Of a DNA stretch of 64,000 bases, positions 36,249 through 47,861 are shown piece after piece. Position 1 is the stretch's first letter; every line of letters begins with the position of its first letter. Location: assembly GCA_007922225.1 (NCBI GenBank), contig ML679961.1:74288652-74352651 (forward strand), given 5' to 3'. The notes under the pieces are model-generated. The model saw only the letters and a program-made list of their open reading frames with translations, did not search any database and had not been told where the DNA came from. Position numbers and translations under genes: made by a program. The DNA comes from Emydura subglobosa (Eukaryota > Chordata > Testudines > Chelidae).

Positions 36249-37838
36249 ACGTGGTTATGATGTCCATGTGACAACTTGTGGAGTCCTGCTATAAACTGCA
36301 TCTATCTTGCATTATTTGACTCTATCTACCAACCCTTCCCCCCTGAAACTACTTCTAACATTCCAAATTTCTGAGCTTCAAAGAGCTACCATTTTGTTCC
36401 CCAAACAGCCTGCCATAGTAATATTGAATTTCCTCAAATATGAATTTCCTCCCTATAATTTCACTGATTGGAGTCCACAGACCAGCAATATTTAATCCTG
36501 GACCATTGTCAGGATTTAAGTTTGATCTGTGATTTATCATGGCTAGGAAGCTTTATACCATTGCCAAGGAGGGATTCCTAATTCAACAGTGGGATACACA
36601 GTATCGAGTACTGGAATGTTCTAATAACAGTTTCAAATATCTGAAATATTTGTAAGCGTTGTTGTTTTTTGTAAAATCTGTGGCGAATACAGAATTACTG
36701 ATCGTGTGATGTGATATAAAGGTCTTATTAGCATCCACAACTTCATGACTCTTGAACAGAGCTGATGAAAATATAGGATCAAATTTTTTTCATGAAAATG
36801 TAATCTCATATTTTCAGTGGAATTCAATTTTTTTACCGGTTTGAATAATGTATTCATCTTAAACCTATGCTGGTAAAAACTTTATACCATGCCACATTAT
36901 ATTGTCTACCTGTCTATCTCTCTTCATAGACCCACACAGAGTGTTCGTCTACTGTTTAGCACCAGAAGAGGAATAAATTCAGTAAACCCCATGCTTTTCA
37001 TTAAAAATATTAATTCTGTATATTAGATTTTATGTTATTTAGCAAATATGCTGTGAAAGAAAAAAAAATCTTGGGAATAGTAAAAAAAAAAATGATGATC
37101 CTCAATTTAACAGCATGGGTAGAAAAGTTACTTTCAACCATTGTTATATTTTCTTTTCAAAGATTTTAATGGCAGTGTCTCTTCCTCAGTGTGACCCTTG
37201 TTATTGTTGAACAAAGGATCTATTTAGAAAAAAAAACCAGTTATGGTAGCTTCAGTTAAAGCCATCAAAGAAACAATGTCTTCTCACACAAATTAAAAGT
37301 GAAAAGAATTCTTCATAAAAACCTGTCCCTGAAGAGGAAATCAAGATTTTGAAAGAGGCTACAGGTATAGTGTATAACAGGCCTACTTATCTTGGCGACC
37401 TGCTGATGCCCAGAAAAACATCCTGGTATTTTCTGTATCTATCCTCTCTTTTTTTTTTATTGTGTTTAATATTCTTTGTTTTCAATTTTTAGGGATATGT
37501 TAATAAAAACAAGTGTGTTCTTTATAAGGTATCATTGCTGTTGCTCATTTCTCATACATTCATACATTTATTTCCAGAGCAACCAATTATGAAGTTACAA
37601 ATACATCAAAAGTGCAGAATTCTGCCCTTGGATATGTAAGAGCAGCTCCCATGTGTTCAAAGGCAGAAGCTGAGCCTATAGTTCCAAAAGAAAGCTAAGC
37701 AACAGGAAATGGAGAACTCTTAGATAGTCACCAGATTTTATTCTTATTTATAACAGTGTAAAAATAAAGTTACACCACTGAAGGAAATAGTTACTCTGGA
37801 GTTATACTAGTTGAGAATGGAAATTGACACTCTCTTTT
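33655..37838. other. Unique AT-rich sequence, simple repeats
   Basis: No gene or recognisable transposon was found. It contains an A-rich tract at about 35237-35270, an A-run near 35618, and the (CA)14 microsatellite at 36217-36244. Confidence 0.55.
36217..36244 (+). repeat. (CA)14 microsatellite
   Basis: Fourteen uninterrupted CA units, likely length-polymorphic. Confidence 0.98.
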
Positions 37839-38872
37839 CATAGAATCATAGAGTTGGAAGGGACCTCAGGAGGTCATCTAGTCCAACCCCCTGCTCAGAG
37901 CAGGACTAACCTCAGCTAAACAATCCCAGCGAGGGTTTTGTCAAGCCGCAGCTTAAAAACCTCTAAAGATGGAGATTCCACCACCTCCCTAGGTGGTAAC
38001 CCATTCCAGTGCTTCACCACCCTCCTAGTGAAAAACTTTTTCCTAATGTCCAACAAAGATCTCCCCCCCTGCAACTTGAGACCATTGCTCCTTGTTCTGT
38101 CATCTGCCATCATGAGAACAGCCTAGCTCCATCCTCCTTGGAACCCCCTTTCAGATAGTTAAAGGCTGCTATCAAATCCCCTCTCATTCTTCTCTTCTGT
38201 AGACTGAACAAGCCTAGTTCCTTCAGCCTCTCCTCATAAGTCTTGTGCTCCAGCCCCCTAATCATTTTTGTTGCCCTCTGCTGGACTATCTCTAACTTTT
38301 CCACATCCTTTTTGTAGTGGGGGGCCCAAAATTGGACACAAAACTCCAAATGCGGCCTCCCCAATGCCGAATAGAGGGGAATGATCACTTCCCGTGATCT
38401 GCTGTCAATGCTCCTACTAATGCAGCCCAATATGCTATTAGCCTTCTTGGCAACCAGGGCACACTGCTGACTCATATTCAGCTTCTTATCCACTGTTACC
38501 CCCAGGTCCTTTTCTGCAGAACTGCTGCCTAGCTCGTTGGTCCCCAGCCTGTAGCTGTGCATGGGATTCTTCCTTCCTAAGTGCAGGACTCTGCACTTGT
38601 CCTTGTTGAACCTCATCAGATATCTTTTGACCGAATCCTCATTTGTTTAGGTCCTTCTGTATCCTATCCCTATCTTCCAGGGTATCTACCATTCCTCCCA
38701 GCTTAGTGTCATCTGCAAACTTGCTGTGGGTGCAATCTACCCCATCCTCCAGATCATTGATGAAGATGTTGAACGAAACCGGCCCCAGGACCAACCCCTG
38801 GGGCACTCCGCTTGTGACTGGCTGCCAGCTAGACATGGAGCCATTGATCGCTGCTCGTTGAGCCCTATGCTT
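37839..38872 (-). mobile_element. 5'-truncated CR1 LINE, copy 2
   Basis: The octamer tail and 3' segment (CATAGAATCATAGAGTTGGAAGGGACCTCAGGAGGTCATCTAG) lie at the left, followed on the minus strand by about 950 bp of ORF2. It extends further upstream than copy 1 and includes the region of the reverse transcriptase active site. Truncation is at about 38872, upstream of codons for [11 protein letters not shown]. Where both copies overlap they are closely similar, so they come from the same or neighbouring subfamilies. Confidence 0.92.
37916..38872 (-). pseudogene. CR1 ORF2 fragment with RT FADD box, frameshifted
   Basis: Three frames together cover the end of the reverse transcriptase and the C-terminal region. 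The first (about 38639-38872) has [20 protein letters not shown] and the catalytic FADD box (38708-38719), followed by TKLGG. The second (38110-38616) runs from [13 protein letters not shown] through [13 protein letters not shown] to [14 protein letters not shown]. The third (37916-38113) has [11 protein letters not shown] through KHWNGLPPREVVESPSLE to a TAG stop. An indel or stop near 38617-38640 and a shift near 38110 break the frame, and copy 1 reads straight through the second site. The endonuclease domain is missing, so the copy is dead. Confidence 0.88.
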
Positions 38873-41398
38873 CATATAAATATCCCCAGCAATAAATAAA
38901 TGTGGGAGAGAAATATAAAACGTGATATATAAGCTGAATTGTCTTCAGGGAGAATGTTCTACATAAAGCATAAGTGGGTTTCCATGGGCTAGTTTAAGAT
39001 TGCAAAGGAATGCAGACGGAAGGATGAGAAAAATTCTGGGCACAGAAGGCAGTGATGCACAAGGGAGTTCCAGACATAAGTAAAATTATACTGCTTATAA
39101 GAAATTTGTTTTTATGTGTCTTTTGTAGGCTTTTGATGGCCACATGAAAGTGCCATGCGTGCATGAGACCTCAGGGCCAAGTATTGAGTAGCCCTAGGAT
39201 TCAACTGTGTAGAAGGAAAGCATTTGGATTTTGTTAGAAAAATCACTGAACAATCAGAACTGCCAATGGCAGGGCATCTTCGCATTAAGTAGCATAAACG
39301 CCTCTGGTTCTAAGCAGGTAGTAACTGCTCGCGAGAATATACTGTGGCCAAGAAATTATTCTTTTAGCTCCTGGAAAGGAAAAAGCCTGGGCCTTTCAGA
39401 ATATAGTTAATTGTTCTGTCATTCTATGGAATTGTTATTGGTCCAATCATTATATCAGCTAACATTTCATTTCCATTCGCTGTTACTTGAGGACACTGTC
39501 AGTTTTCTCCTGTTTCTTGTGATTTAATTTTCACATTGCATTTTCCTCACCAAATGCAAAATGCCACAGGAACTCACTGTGTAGTCAAGAAAATCTTAGG
39601 TTACAAGAGAGTGAGAAAGGGAAAGAGAGAGAGTGTCCCCAGATAGCTCAGGCAATAAAAATATAATGTATCTCTTTAAAGATGGGATTTCATTCTGGAT
39701 TATAATAAAGCCAACAAATTCGTCATTTTTCTTTTACTTTTTTAGTTTAATAAAGGGTTATAGCAGTGTGGTTTCAAAAAATATCAAAGGATCTAATTAT
39801 TTTTGTTATGAATCCTGAAATACTGCTAAGCTGTACTTTCTTACATTCAATTTCAAATCACATTTAATTATTATTATCTACTAAATAAAAGGAAGGAATG
39901 AAGAATTATGAAGCCTGTACAGACTGAGTGTATCTATTTGAATTCATTCCCTAAATCTTGAGCTGCTAATTTGATTATGAATTGAAACATTTGTCAGGAC
40001 TACTAATTCCACTGCAATCTTCATTTCAAATAGCCTGACTGATGGCTCTACTTCTCAGATAACCTTTTACCGAGTGTCTTAGATTCCTGTGGGATTTTTT
40101 GTTTCTTTTCTTTTTAATGAAGGAAAAAGTACTTTCTGTCCTCAGGTCTGCAGTTAACAAGAGAATGGATGAGAATGCTCAAATCACAATTGTGACTCAA
40201 TTTCCTTGGGCAGAGTTTCTGGAACATTTTTGTTAGGTGCAGAGGCAAGGCAACACTATTACATGCAGAAAGGGGACCAAACTATTAGTTGGATCATTTG
40301 TATGTGCCTCTGAGTTCCTTAATTTAAAATTAATTATTATTCTTGTCTCCCTATAAATGCTTAGGCTTTTTCCAGCTTGACTAGACAACTGTGAATTTGA
40401 ACGAGTGATTCTCTGCTGCCCCACTTCCTCCACCCAAACGCCTTGTTTCTTTCTCTTTCCTGGTTGATCAATATTCTATTCCCCACCTGCTTTTTTGTGT
40501 GTTTTTTCCTTTAAACTGACTGCCAAGTGGAGAAAAAAAAATGCTGGGCTAGAAATAGTCAAATGATATACACTGAGCTACAATATGCACTTGTCCTGGT
40601 TACACAAACCCTAGGACATACTTGCAAAGTTTGAGTTAATAACAACCAATGAAAATATTGAAAGGTATAGATAATAAAAAGATTAGAGGTCCATTTTCAA
40701 ATGCAGGAGCCTTACTGGTAGATTACTTAGATGCTCAAATTAGCACAAAGATATCACCAAACATGGCTGAACAACCTCGTTGTGGGATCTGGACAAACTA
40801 TTAGGTACCTACAAAGTTGCTTTGACAAAGGACAGACAAATGGGCAGAAGCCTATTTGAGCATGTTAACCTTCAGGGCAAGTGAACACATTTATCAGCAA
40901 ATTCTGCGCCCCTTCCCTCCCCTCTCCCCGACACACGCACATTTTGGATGCAAAGGATCCTGCCTGTAGTGGAACTGGTACATTACTGATGTGTAGTTAA
41001 TTGTTCTATCATTTTACAGTTCCTAGAATCCATTCAATGGGTGCCATGCCACAGAGTCTAGTGTAGTAGAGGTTCTTTCAGTAGGAATGCAAAATGACAA
41101 ATTGAGAAGTATTGCTGGATTAATTAGGAGGCGGTTCAATGGATCCTTACTTATGCCCAGAAAGACATATCCCATATAAAAACAATATTAAAATACTGTA
41201 AATTAATTACCCCAAAGGCTTCATAAATGCTAATTCAAGTTATAGGACCAATTATTGGTGTTCTTACTTAGCTTTACATAGCACTTATTCTGTTAATGGG
41301 AATTTGTCTGAGTAAACACCTCAGGATTTGATCTGTACTATTTGGGTCCAATACTATGTAATACTGTAGTATTTTTATGAAGAGAAACATAAAGGAGG
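38873..41398. other. Unique sequence, no gene seen
   Basis: No transposon ends, RNA genes or protein-like frames were recognised. Composition is AT-rich with short homopolymers. Confidence 0.5.
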
Positions 41399-41470
41399 GA
41401 AGGATGGTCTTTTGGTAAGGTTTATGGATTGGGGCTCAGGGATTGGGATACCTGGGTTTGATTCTTGGCT
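41399..41470 (+). mobile_element. tRNA-related SINE head
   Basis: GGATGGTCTTTTGGTAAGG..ATTGGGGCTCAGGGATTGGGATACCTGGGTTTGATTCTTGGCT has the layout of a tRNA-derived SINE 5' end: an A-box-like TGGTAAGG, then a B-box-like GGGTTTGATTC. The following sequence does not continue as the expected 'gacttgggcaagtcac' body, so the copy is truncated or decayed. The tail at 19379-19438 may be from the same family. Confidence 0.55.
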
Positions 41471-41989
41471 AAAAAACATGCTTCTTGAGTCATTTACACT
41501 CTTTTTTTGGTCAAAAGCCATGCATAGTAATATTCAGTTCTTAAAGCGATCTAAGCTAGAAATGGTATCCAGAGATGAAGATTCCAGAATCCAAAACAAA
41601 ATTCAGAGTGCAACCTAAGGAGCAAAGTTCCTGTCTTGTCTATGAAACTCCTTTGTTGGAAAAGAAAACACATGAAAGGAAACTGATTTAGACCATGTCT
41701 GATTCTAAGAGATCGAATGCCCTCCTAATATTGACACACTTGCATTGTAGGGAAGCTTGCAGAGATATTCTTAGTGTAGATTTAGGCATAATATGCACCT
41801 TAAAGTGGTAATTTTTCAGAACAGCCAGGGCCAGTCAGTGTTGTATCCAAAAATGCACTTAAGGAACGCTATAATATCATAATCATCTTTTATTTAAGTC
41901 TCTCGTAGCCTTCAAAGTGGCTTCTTCAGTAACCATCAAGGCCTCTATCCTGGACCCTTTTACCAGCCTTTGTATCATGACCCACAGGT

Positions 41990-42440
41990 CTCAAACCTGG
42001 GTCTGCAAGGTTTATAGGAGCAACCATACTCCAGCCCTCTATCTGGCAGCATATTGATGCTTGTTCACCTGAAACCCCTGAAGCTCAGCTCTAATTTGAG
42101 GCTTCACCCCTGCAGTCCTATTGGCAGAGTCCCAGAGCAACTGATTGGCTCACTGGCCATATTTAAGCCAGCAGCAGGAAGTTGTCTAAACAATTGGGCT
42201 CCATTCACTTCTGGACTATGTTCCTTATGCGTCTTGCTTCTGTGACTCCTGGCTTTTGATTTGTGGTTCCTGACTCTTACTCTGTGGTATCCTGATCTAC
42301 CCTGACTTGTGATTCTGATCTCCAGTTTGTCCCCTGCTACTGACCTCCTGGTATCCTGATCCAATTGACTCCTGTCTTGTGCCTTCGGGCTCTGGCTTTG
42401 AACACTGTGTCTGACTGCCCATGTCCTGGCCATAATACTC
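41990..42440 (+). mobile_element. LTR-like promoter and U5-like stretch, tentative
   Basis: Two inverted CCAAT motifs (ATTGG near 42119 and 42143) precede a TATA-like CATATTTAAG (about 42158-42167). After it comes a tract rich in repeated TGACTCCTG/CCTGACTC/CCTGATC phrases (42230-42420). This arrangement resembles U3-R-U5 of a sauropsid LTR. Ends and target duplication were not found, so the call is tentative. Confidence 0.3.
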
Positions 42441-44584
42441 AGCTTCAGGCCTAACTTTATCACAGACATTGTTTCTTTCTTCTGAAACTCGTTAGTTGAA
42501 TTTCTCTTTCAGAACAGAAGTTGACAGTAAACTGATAAGTCTGTTCTTCCTAAAAACAGATTAATTCCCTTCAGTCTACTCAGTTTAGTGGACCTTCTGT
42601 CCATTTTCAGTTCTCTGTAAACAGAATTCTTAATGCTTTCCCTCATTAATATATACACACAGAACAATGTTCATCCATTCTATTGTTCTTTTTCATTGGT
42701 TCTCTATAGTCCAACAGGGTTGCATAATCTTCCTCAGAGAAATGAGCAAGATCCCTTTAAGAATGAGGCATGCTGGGAATCTCTTGGGTGTAAAGCCCAG
42801 CTCTTGTAGAGGCTTACTCTGCTATAGGCTGTGCTAGAAGGAGGGCTATTAAGAAATGACCATCAGGGTAGGTTAGGGAATTAACTTGTCTGATTTTGTT
42901 TTTGTTTTTGTGTTTGTTAGTTTTGTTTCCATTTTTAAAATATTATTATTATTTTATTTTATTATTAATACATACAAATACTTTTTAAACTGCACAACAT
43001 GGTACTGTGTCTTTCAGGCAGGAGATCAAGGGATACATGTCATACCCCCTCTTAGAAACAGCCAAAAATGTTTTCTGTTGATTAGAGAACTAGTGGCATA
43101 ATCTAGTTGTCAGGTGTTATCTAACTTCTTGGGTCACAGTCAGTCTTCACTTACAGTGGTGCACTGTGAGTTGGGGCAACACATGGCTCCATGAAATATA
43201 TAGGACCTACCAAAGTAAGATACATTTATCTCATGAAAAACACACACTTTAAATATGTTTTCCTTACTTCTTGCAATGGATGAAAAATCCTTCATGAGAT
43301 TTTCTATATATTGTCTCTTTCTTTTCCCAGGACTCATTTTGTTTTCACCTTGTTTGGTATTCTGAGCCAATGGAAAATATTTGTTTTGTTTACTTGCTGT
43401 TGGTACTGATCACAATGGCAAATTGTTTTGCATGAGTTTCATATGCATGAAGAAGAAAACAAGCTGTTCTGCCATTTCCTCTTGCATTAACTTATTTGAT
43501 ATTGGCCTGTTTTTTAAGGAAACCTGAATTTATCTTTGGATGGAAGAGGCCAGCCAACCAGTAATTCTATATTAGAATAATAGATACTAATATAAAAACT
43601 CAGGTCACTTTCTCTGTTTTCCCCTATTTTGCCAACACAAGATTGTTCACTAGAATATCTCTCTCAACTGGAAAATGTTTCTTGATATTCAGTAAAACTA
43701 TAAAAGAAAACCTGATTTCCTACCCATCCTCCAGCTGTTAAGGATGCAATGGGAGAGCAAGTGGTTGGTAATGAAAAGTGGGAACATAATGAAATAATGC
43801 CCTGTGTCCTAAAGAATTTGTGCTTGAATCACTGTTTTGTTGTTCCATTTTTACACTGGAGAACTTCATTTATCTCAGCTGAGTTTCACTGCCATAAAAT
43901 TGGCATAAGACAGAGATGAATCAGGGTCTTTGAATTAAATGATGAGTAGGTTAGACCCTGCTTCCAAGGAGCATAGGCATGAGAAGGATCTAGTAGATCA
44001 GACAGTGTATAAGAAAGCCAAAGTTCATACAAAACACATTCATCAAGGGACTTCAGTTTCTTGAATGGAATCTTCCAATTATAATATTGATTTAAAAATA
44101 TTTGGAACACTGCATAGCACTCCTTTAGTGGATGTGTACGTCGAATTAATAGGGTAAAATTAGAGATGGGCCCAACCTGAGAATTTCAGGTCTGTATTTG
44201 AATGACCCCCAAAGTTCAGATCCAGGATTTTGGTTTAAATTTGTCTCTGTTTCAAAGAAAAATATTACTGAATACCTATTTGGAGACTCAAACCCCAGTT
44301 CAAGCATGCAAAGACACCTTGCCCGTAGCATTTAGTAGGTGATTGAGGAAATGCATGTGGTGATTTGATGACACTGGTAGTAGTGGGTCTCTGGATTGAA
44401 ACAATTTTTCCCTCTGAAGAGAGGAGGATTTTCTGCTGCTATTTGGGCTCTGGTTGTAGGAGTTGTCACATCTGTAAGGGCTGACAGAATTTCCTCTTAA
44501 TTCATTTCTCCTTTTTTTGTTGTGTTGCTGCTGCTTCTGCTGTTATTGCATTTGTAACATATCAGTGGCCCTGCTACTGCTTTG
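42441..44584. other. Mostly unique sequence
   Basis: No gene was recognised. At about 44158-44250 a stretch beginning TAGAGATGGGCCCAACCTGA and containing TTCAGATCCAGGATTTTGG resembles one end of a dispersed repeat, but the other end is missing. Confidence 0.5.
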
Positions 44585-44690
44585 CTCTGGATCTTCAGCA
44601 AGTCACTTCAGTTTTATGTTCCTCAGTTAATCCAACTCTAAAAGAGGTATACTACTACCTCAACAGTACATATTGGGGCTTAATTAAGAA
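44585..44690 (+). mobile_element. MIR-like SINE fragment
   Basis: GGATCTTCAGCAAGTCACTTCAGTTTTATGTTCCTCAG, then CTAAAAGAGGTATACTACTACCTC, matches the order of the MIR core and 3' region (caagtcactt..cctcagtt..taaaa-gg-ataatactacct). It is diverged, with no head or tail. Confidence 0.5.
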
Positions 44691-45120
44691 ATAGAAATTT
44701 GTGATATAAAAGCCAAGCCAGCTTATTGACATCTACAGATGGCATAGCAGGTACTGAAGTGAAAACACACTTGATCTTAGTCAAAATTAATGTTATCATG
44801 TGCTTTTAGATCCTCCAATGAAAAGCCCGATAGGAATGTAAAGTATGAGTGCATTCTACAGAGCATGTATTAATATTTGTCCTTGCTTTTCTGTTCTGTT
44901 TCTTTGTCTTTAAAATGTAAAGAAATTCTTGCAGTAAATGTTTTCATCTTTCCTGTTTTTTCTCTCCTGGTTTTAATTCTCCAGCCTCTGTCAACATTGT
45001 CACCATTACAGTAGTATTCCCACTCCCAAACATGCTCCAATTTAGACGTTCTGTCACGTGCACCTACCATAGTAGGATCATCAAATTTGTTGTCCAAATT
45101 GCTCCTAAGACATTGGGCCA

Positions 45121-45581
45121 CAGTCTGAGCGAGAATGATTCTATAGTCCAGTGGTTAGAGCATACATCAAGGACTTAGGACACTCTGAGAGGCTGAAATA
45201 TTGGGTTTATATCTCTGCTCCAAATCCAGCAGAGGGGGAATTTAAACCAAGGTCTCTCAGACACTGCGTGAGTCTGCTAACCACTAGGATAAAGGAGATA
45301 AGAGGGTCACTACCACCACCTGCTCCTCAGGCTTTGGTTTTTTTTTTGTGGTCCAATCTGATCCTGGTGGAGCTTAGGCCAGAGATAAGGACTGGGCATC
45401 AGGCCTTAGGCAAGTGCACGCATGCTCAATGGTTGGGTTTAGGGAACTTAACTGATTGAAACATAGGTGCCTAGGGAACTTAGGCACGTCCAGGGTTGGG
45501 TGGTGACTAGGAAGGGCTTTTGAGGGTCTAAATTTTGGACTTAGGTGTCCAAATCTCTTTCTGGATCTATCCCTATGAAGA
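45121..45581. mobile_element. Palindromic element with inverted tRNA-like halves
   Basis: TAGTCCAGTGGTTAGAGCA (45147-45165) is mirrored by TGCTAACCACTAGGATA on the right (about 45277-45293). On each strand an A-box-like TA(G/T)YCYAGTGG is followed by a B-box-like motif: GGGTTTATATC on plus, and GGTTTAAATTCC on minus. The right flank (45360-45570) carries GGTGCCTAGGGAACTTAGGCAC and TTAGGTGTCCAAATC. These are the same outer segments as in the element at 20258-22020. It has no coding capacity. Confidence 0.55.
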
Positions 45582-47639
45582 TTTGCCTCTCTGAACTCTT
45601 GCTAGACAGTACTCGAGAGTCTGTGTCACTGAGCTGGAAAGTCACTGCAGCCACAGATCATGATGGATGGGTGTCAGGAGACTTGCGTAAAAGCAGTATG
45701 CAGTCAACAACAGCAGAGGGGGGCCTCCTGAATTCCTTCCTGTGAAAAATCAGTACTATGATAATTTGTAACTGTTTGTGTCCAGTACTGACAACTTGAT
45801 TGTGGTTTAATTATAACTGTTATTTGGAAAATTAAATTAATAAAATAACTTTATTTTTGTGTATGGGAGAAAAAAAAAAGGCCTCTTACCTCTTTCATGA
45901 TCCCCATTGTATCTCTCTTCATAAAAGCTCTTTATTTACCTCATTTTATCTAAAAAAGTCCTAATTAGACTTTTTTAATTAGAAAGTTTCTGAATATATA
46001 TATGCCACACTCAAGCTTGGGGTGCTCATGGTTTGAACATTCATATGTTTTGACGTGGTTTTCATAATAACTGTAAAATAAGTGTGCTCATTTAAATTAT
46101 CCGGGGAAGAAGGAAATAAAGACTCTTTCAGCAGGAGGCATGCAATATGTCATTACAGAGGTAGTGATGTACTTTTAAACATTCCCCTTCCTTACAAACG
46201 AAACAAAATGCCTCCTTGAAGTCACTCCACAATCAGAAGAAGTGCAGAGAATACATTAGCCAAAGTATTTCCATGACAGCGTCTGTATTTAAAATGGATG
46301 GACAGCTTCCGAATACCTATTGTTTGCCGTGGCTGCAGATAGGATTCGGCTAATGAAACAGCTAATTAGATTTTTGTAATCCTGTCCTCATTGTGTTTGA
46401 GAGGTGACATTTTGCCTGAATTTCTCCTGTGGTTCCCTTCAGTCTAGGAGGGGATATTTTCCCCAGCCAATTTGGCTCTTGTCACTTTGCTGGAATGGCA
46501 GTTCCCTCTGTTGGTGAAATGAAATCACTGCCTTCCTCTAATACAGCTATATCACTCAGCATTCAAATAGAAAAGAATAGGAAAATGATGATCCGATTAG
46601 TCAAACAGGCCCATGTTCAAAACCCATTTCTGAAATCAAATAATAGAATTGGATTGAGTTCATAATGGAAGAATTATTTAGGTATTATTACATACTGTAT
46701 TACATATTCATTGACTTGCTGAATGTGGATGGATTTGCAAGCCTCACCCAACCCCCATGTACATTTTTTCATGTACGTGAAGTGAAGGGGATAAGGACCC
46801 AGTTCAAAGAAAACTTAAAGGAGAGATTAGAGTAAGTGAAGTTGGGGGTGAGTTTAAAGTCAAAGAGCTAAATTCTTTCACACATAAGCAAGTGCAACTC
46901 CCACTCATGTTTCACTGACTTGTGAAGCCACTGTGAGTGCAGATGTCTTACATTACGGCTGGATTTTGTCTGTGAGCCTTATGAAAGGAATGTTTTTTGA
47001 AAGCCCCCTTGCTAAAGATTATTGGCTGTGATTGACATCCAATGAGAGTTGGGCACTTAACTCCCTTAGGCCAGTTTACAAATCCCATCCATTACTGACA
47101 TAGGATTAGACTGACTAATAATGCTGTGCTAATTGTGAATGTTACATATTTTGACCCCACTCCTACAAGCATTATGCATGGGTGGATCCTCTTTGACTTC
47201 AATGAGGCTCCATGGGAATGCAGGAGATCTCCTCTGCTGAATGCTGTCAGGACCTTACTGTGGAAATTGCTCATTCTTTTTTAATAACAGGTGTTATGTT
47301 ACAATAATAAAGCTCAGAAAATCAGGGTTTTGGCTGCCAAGATGTAGTGTGTGTATGGACTTTTATCAAAGAGTCTCATGAATTTAGAAAATGTTACATA
47401 TCCTGGAAGAGGTTTTTGTTCCCATATCAATTGACGGACTGTAATAAAAACTGGAGCACAATATATTTATATAGATTCACTTACATGACTTGGAGGTTAA
47501 ATATATATGTCTCTAGTGTCCTACAGGACTGACTAGGAGTATGCAATTACTTGACAAAGGATTTTTTGTGCTGTAATACTGTTAATGCAATGGTCCTCTG
47601 GAGTTTAGTTACCTAAATGACAATCTATAATAAGTACTT
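45582..47639. other. Unique sequence, candidate conserved element inside
   Basis: No gene was found. Contents are the candidate non-coding element at 46070-46420, and short palindromic-family fragments near 47037-47095 (AATGAGAGTTGGGCACTTAACTCCCTTAGG) and 47150-47230 (GACTTCAATGAGG). Confidence 0.5.
46070..46420. other. Candidate conserved non-coding element
   Basis: This 350-bp stretch has no repeat signature, no open frame of note and unusually balanced complexity. It is dense in homeodomain-like cores: CTAATTAGATTT at about 46360, GGCTAATGAAAC, and CATTAGCC near 46254. It also has TTCCGAATACC and a near-palindromic AGGATTCGGCTAATG segment. Enhancer or CNE status is inference from texture only. 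Confidence 0.25.
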
Positions 47640-47861
47640 TTAATCAAAGGATCCCGAAGGTCTTTAGGAACACAGATGAATTAAGCCTCACAACATATCT
47701 ATGACATAGGAAATAGCATCCCCATTGCAGAGATGAATAAACTACAGTAGAGGACATTTAAAATTATTTATTCAAGGTCACACAGTAAATCAGTGGCAGA
47801 AATAGAATTAGAACCTCACTCTCCTAACTTCTAGTCCTGTCCTTTATCTACTGCAGATTTT
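47640..47861 (-). mobile_element. MIR-like SINE, antisense
   Basis: The plus strand reads GATCCCGAAGGTCTTTAGG..CATCCCCATTGCAGAGATGAATAAACT..CAAGGTCACACAGTAAATCAGTGGCAGAAAT..GAACCTCACTCTCCTAACTTCTAGTCCTGTCCTTTATCTACTGC. This is the reverse complement of a MIR/CORE-type SINE from its 3' region to near the head (CCCCATTTTACAG..GGTCACACAG..GGCAGAG..GAACC). It is the most complete of the MIR-like copies here. Confidence 0.75.

Noticed and set aside
45147..45300. Possible pair of divergent tRNA genes
   Set aside because: Both halves lack acceptor and anticodon stems. The mirror symmetry and shared flanks with other copies point to a repeat element.
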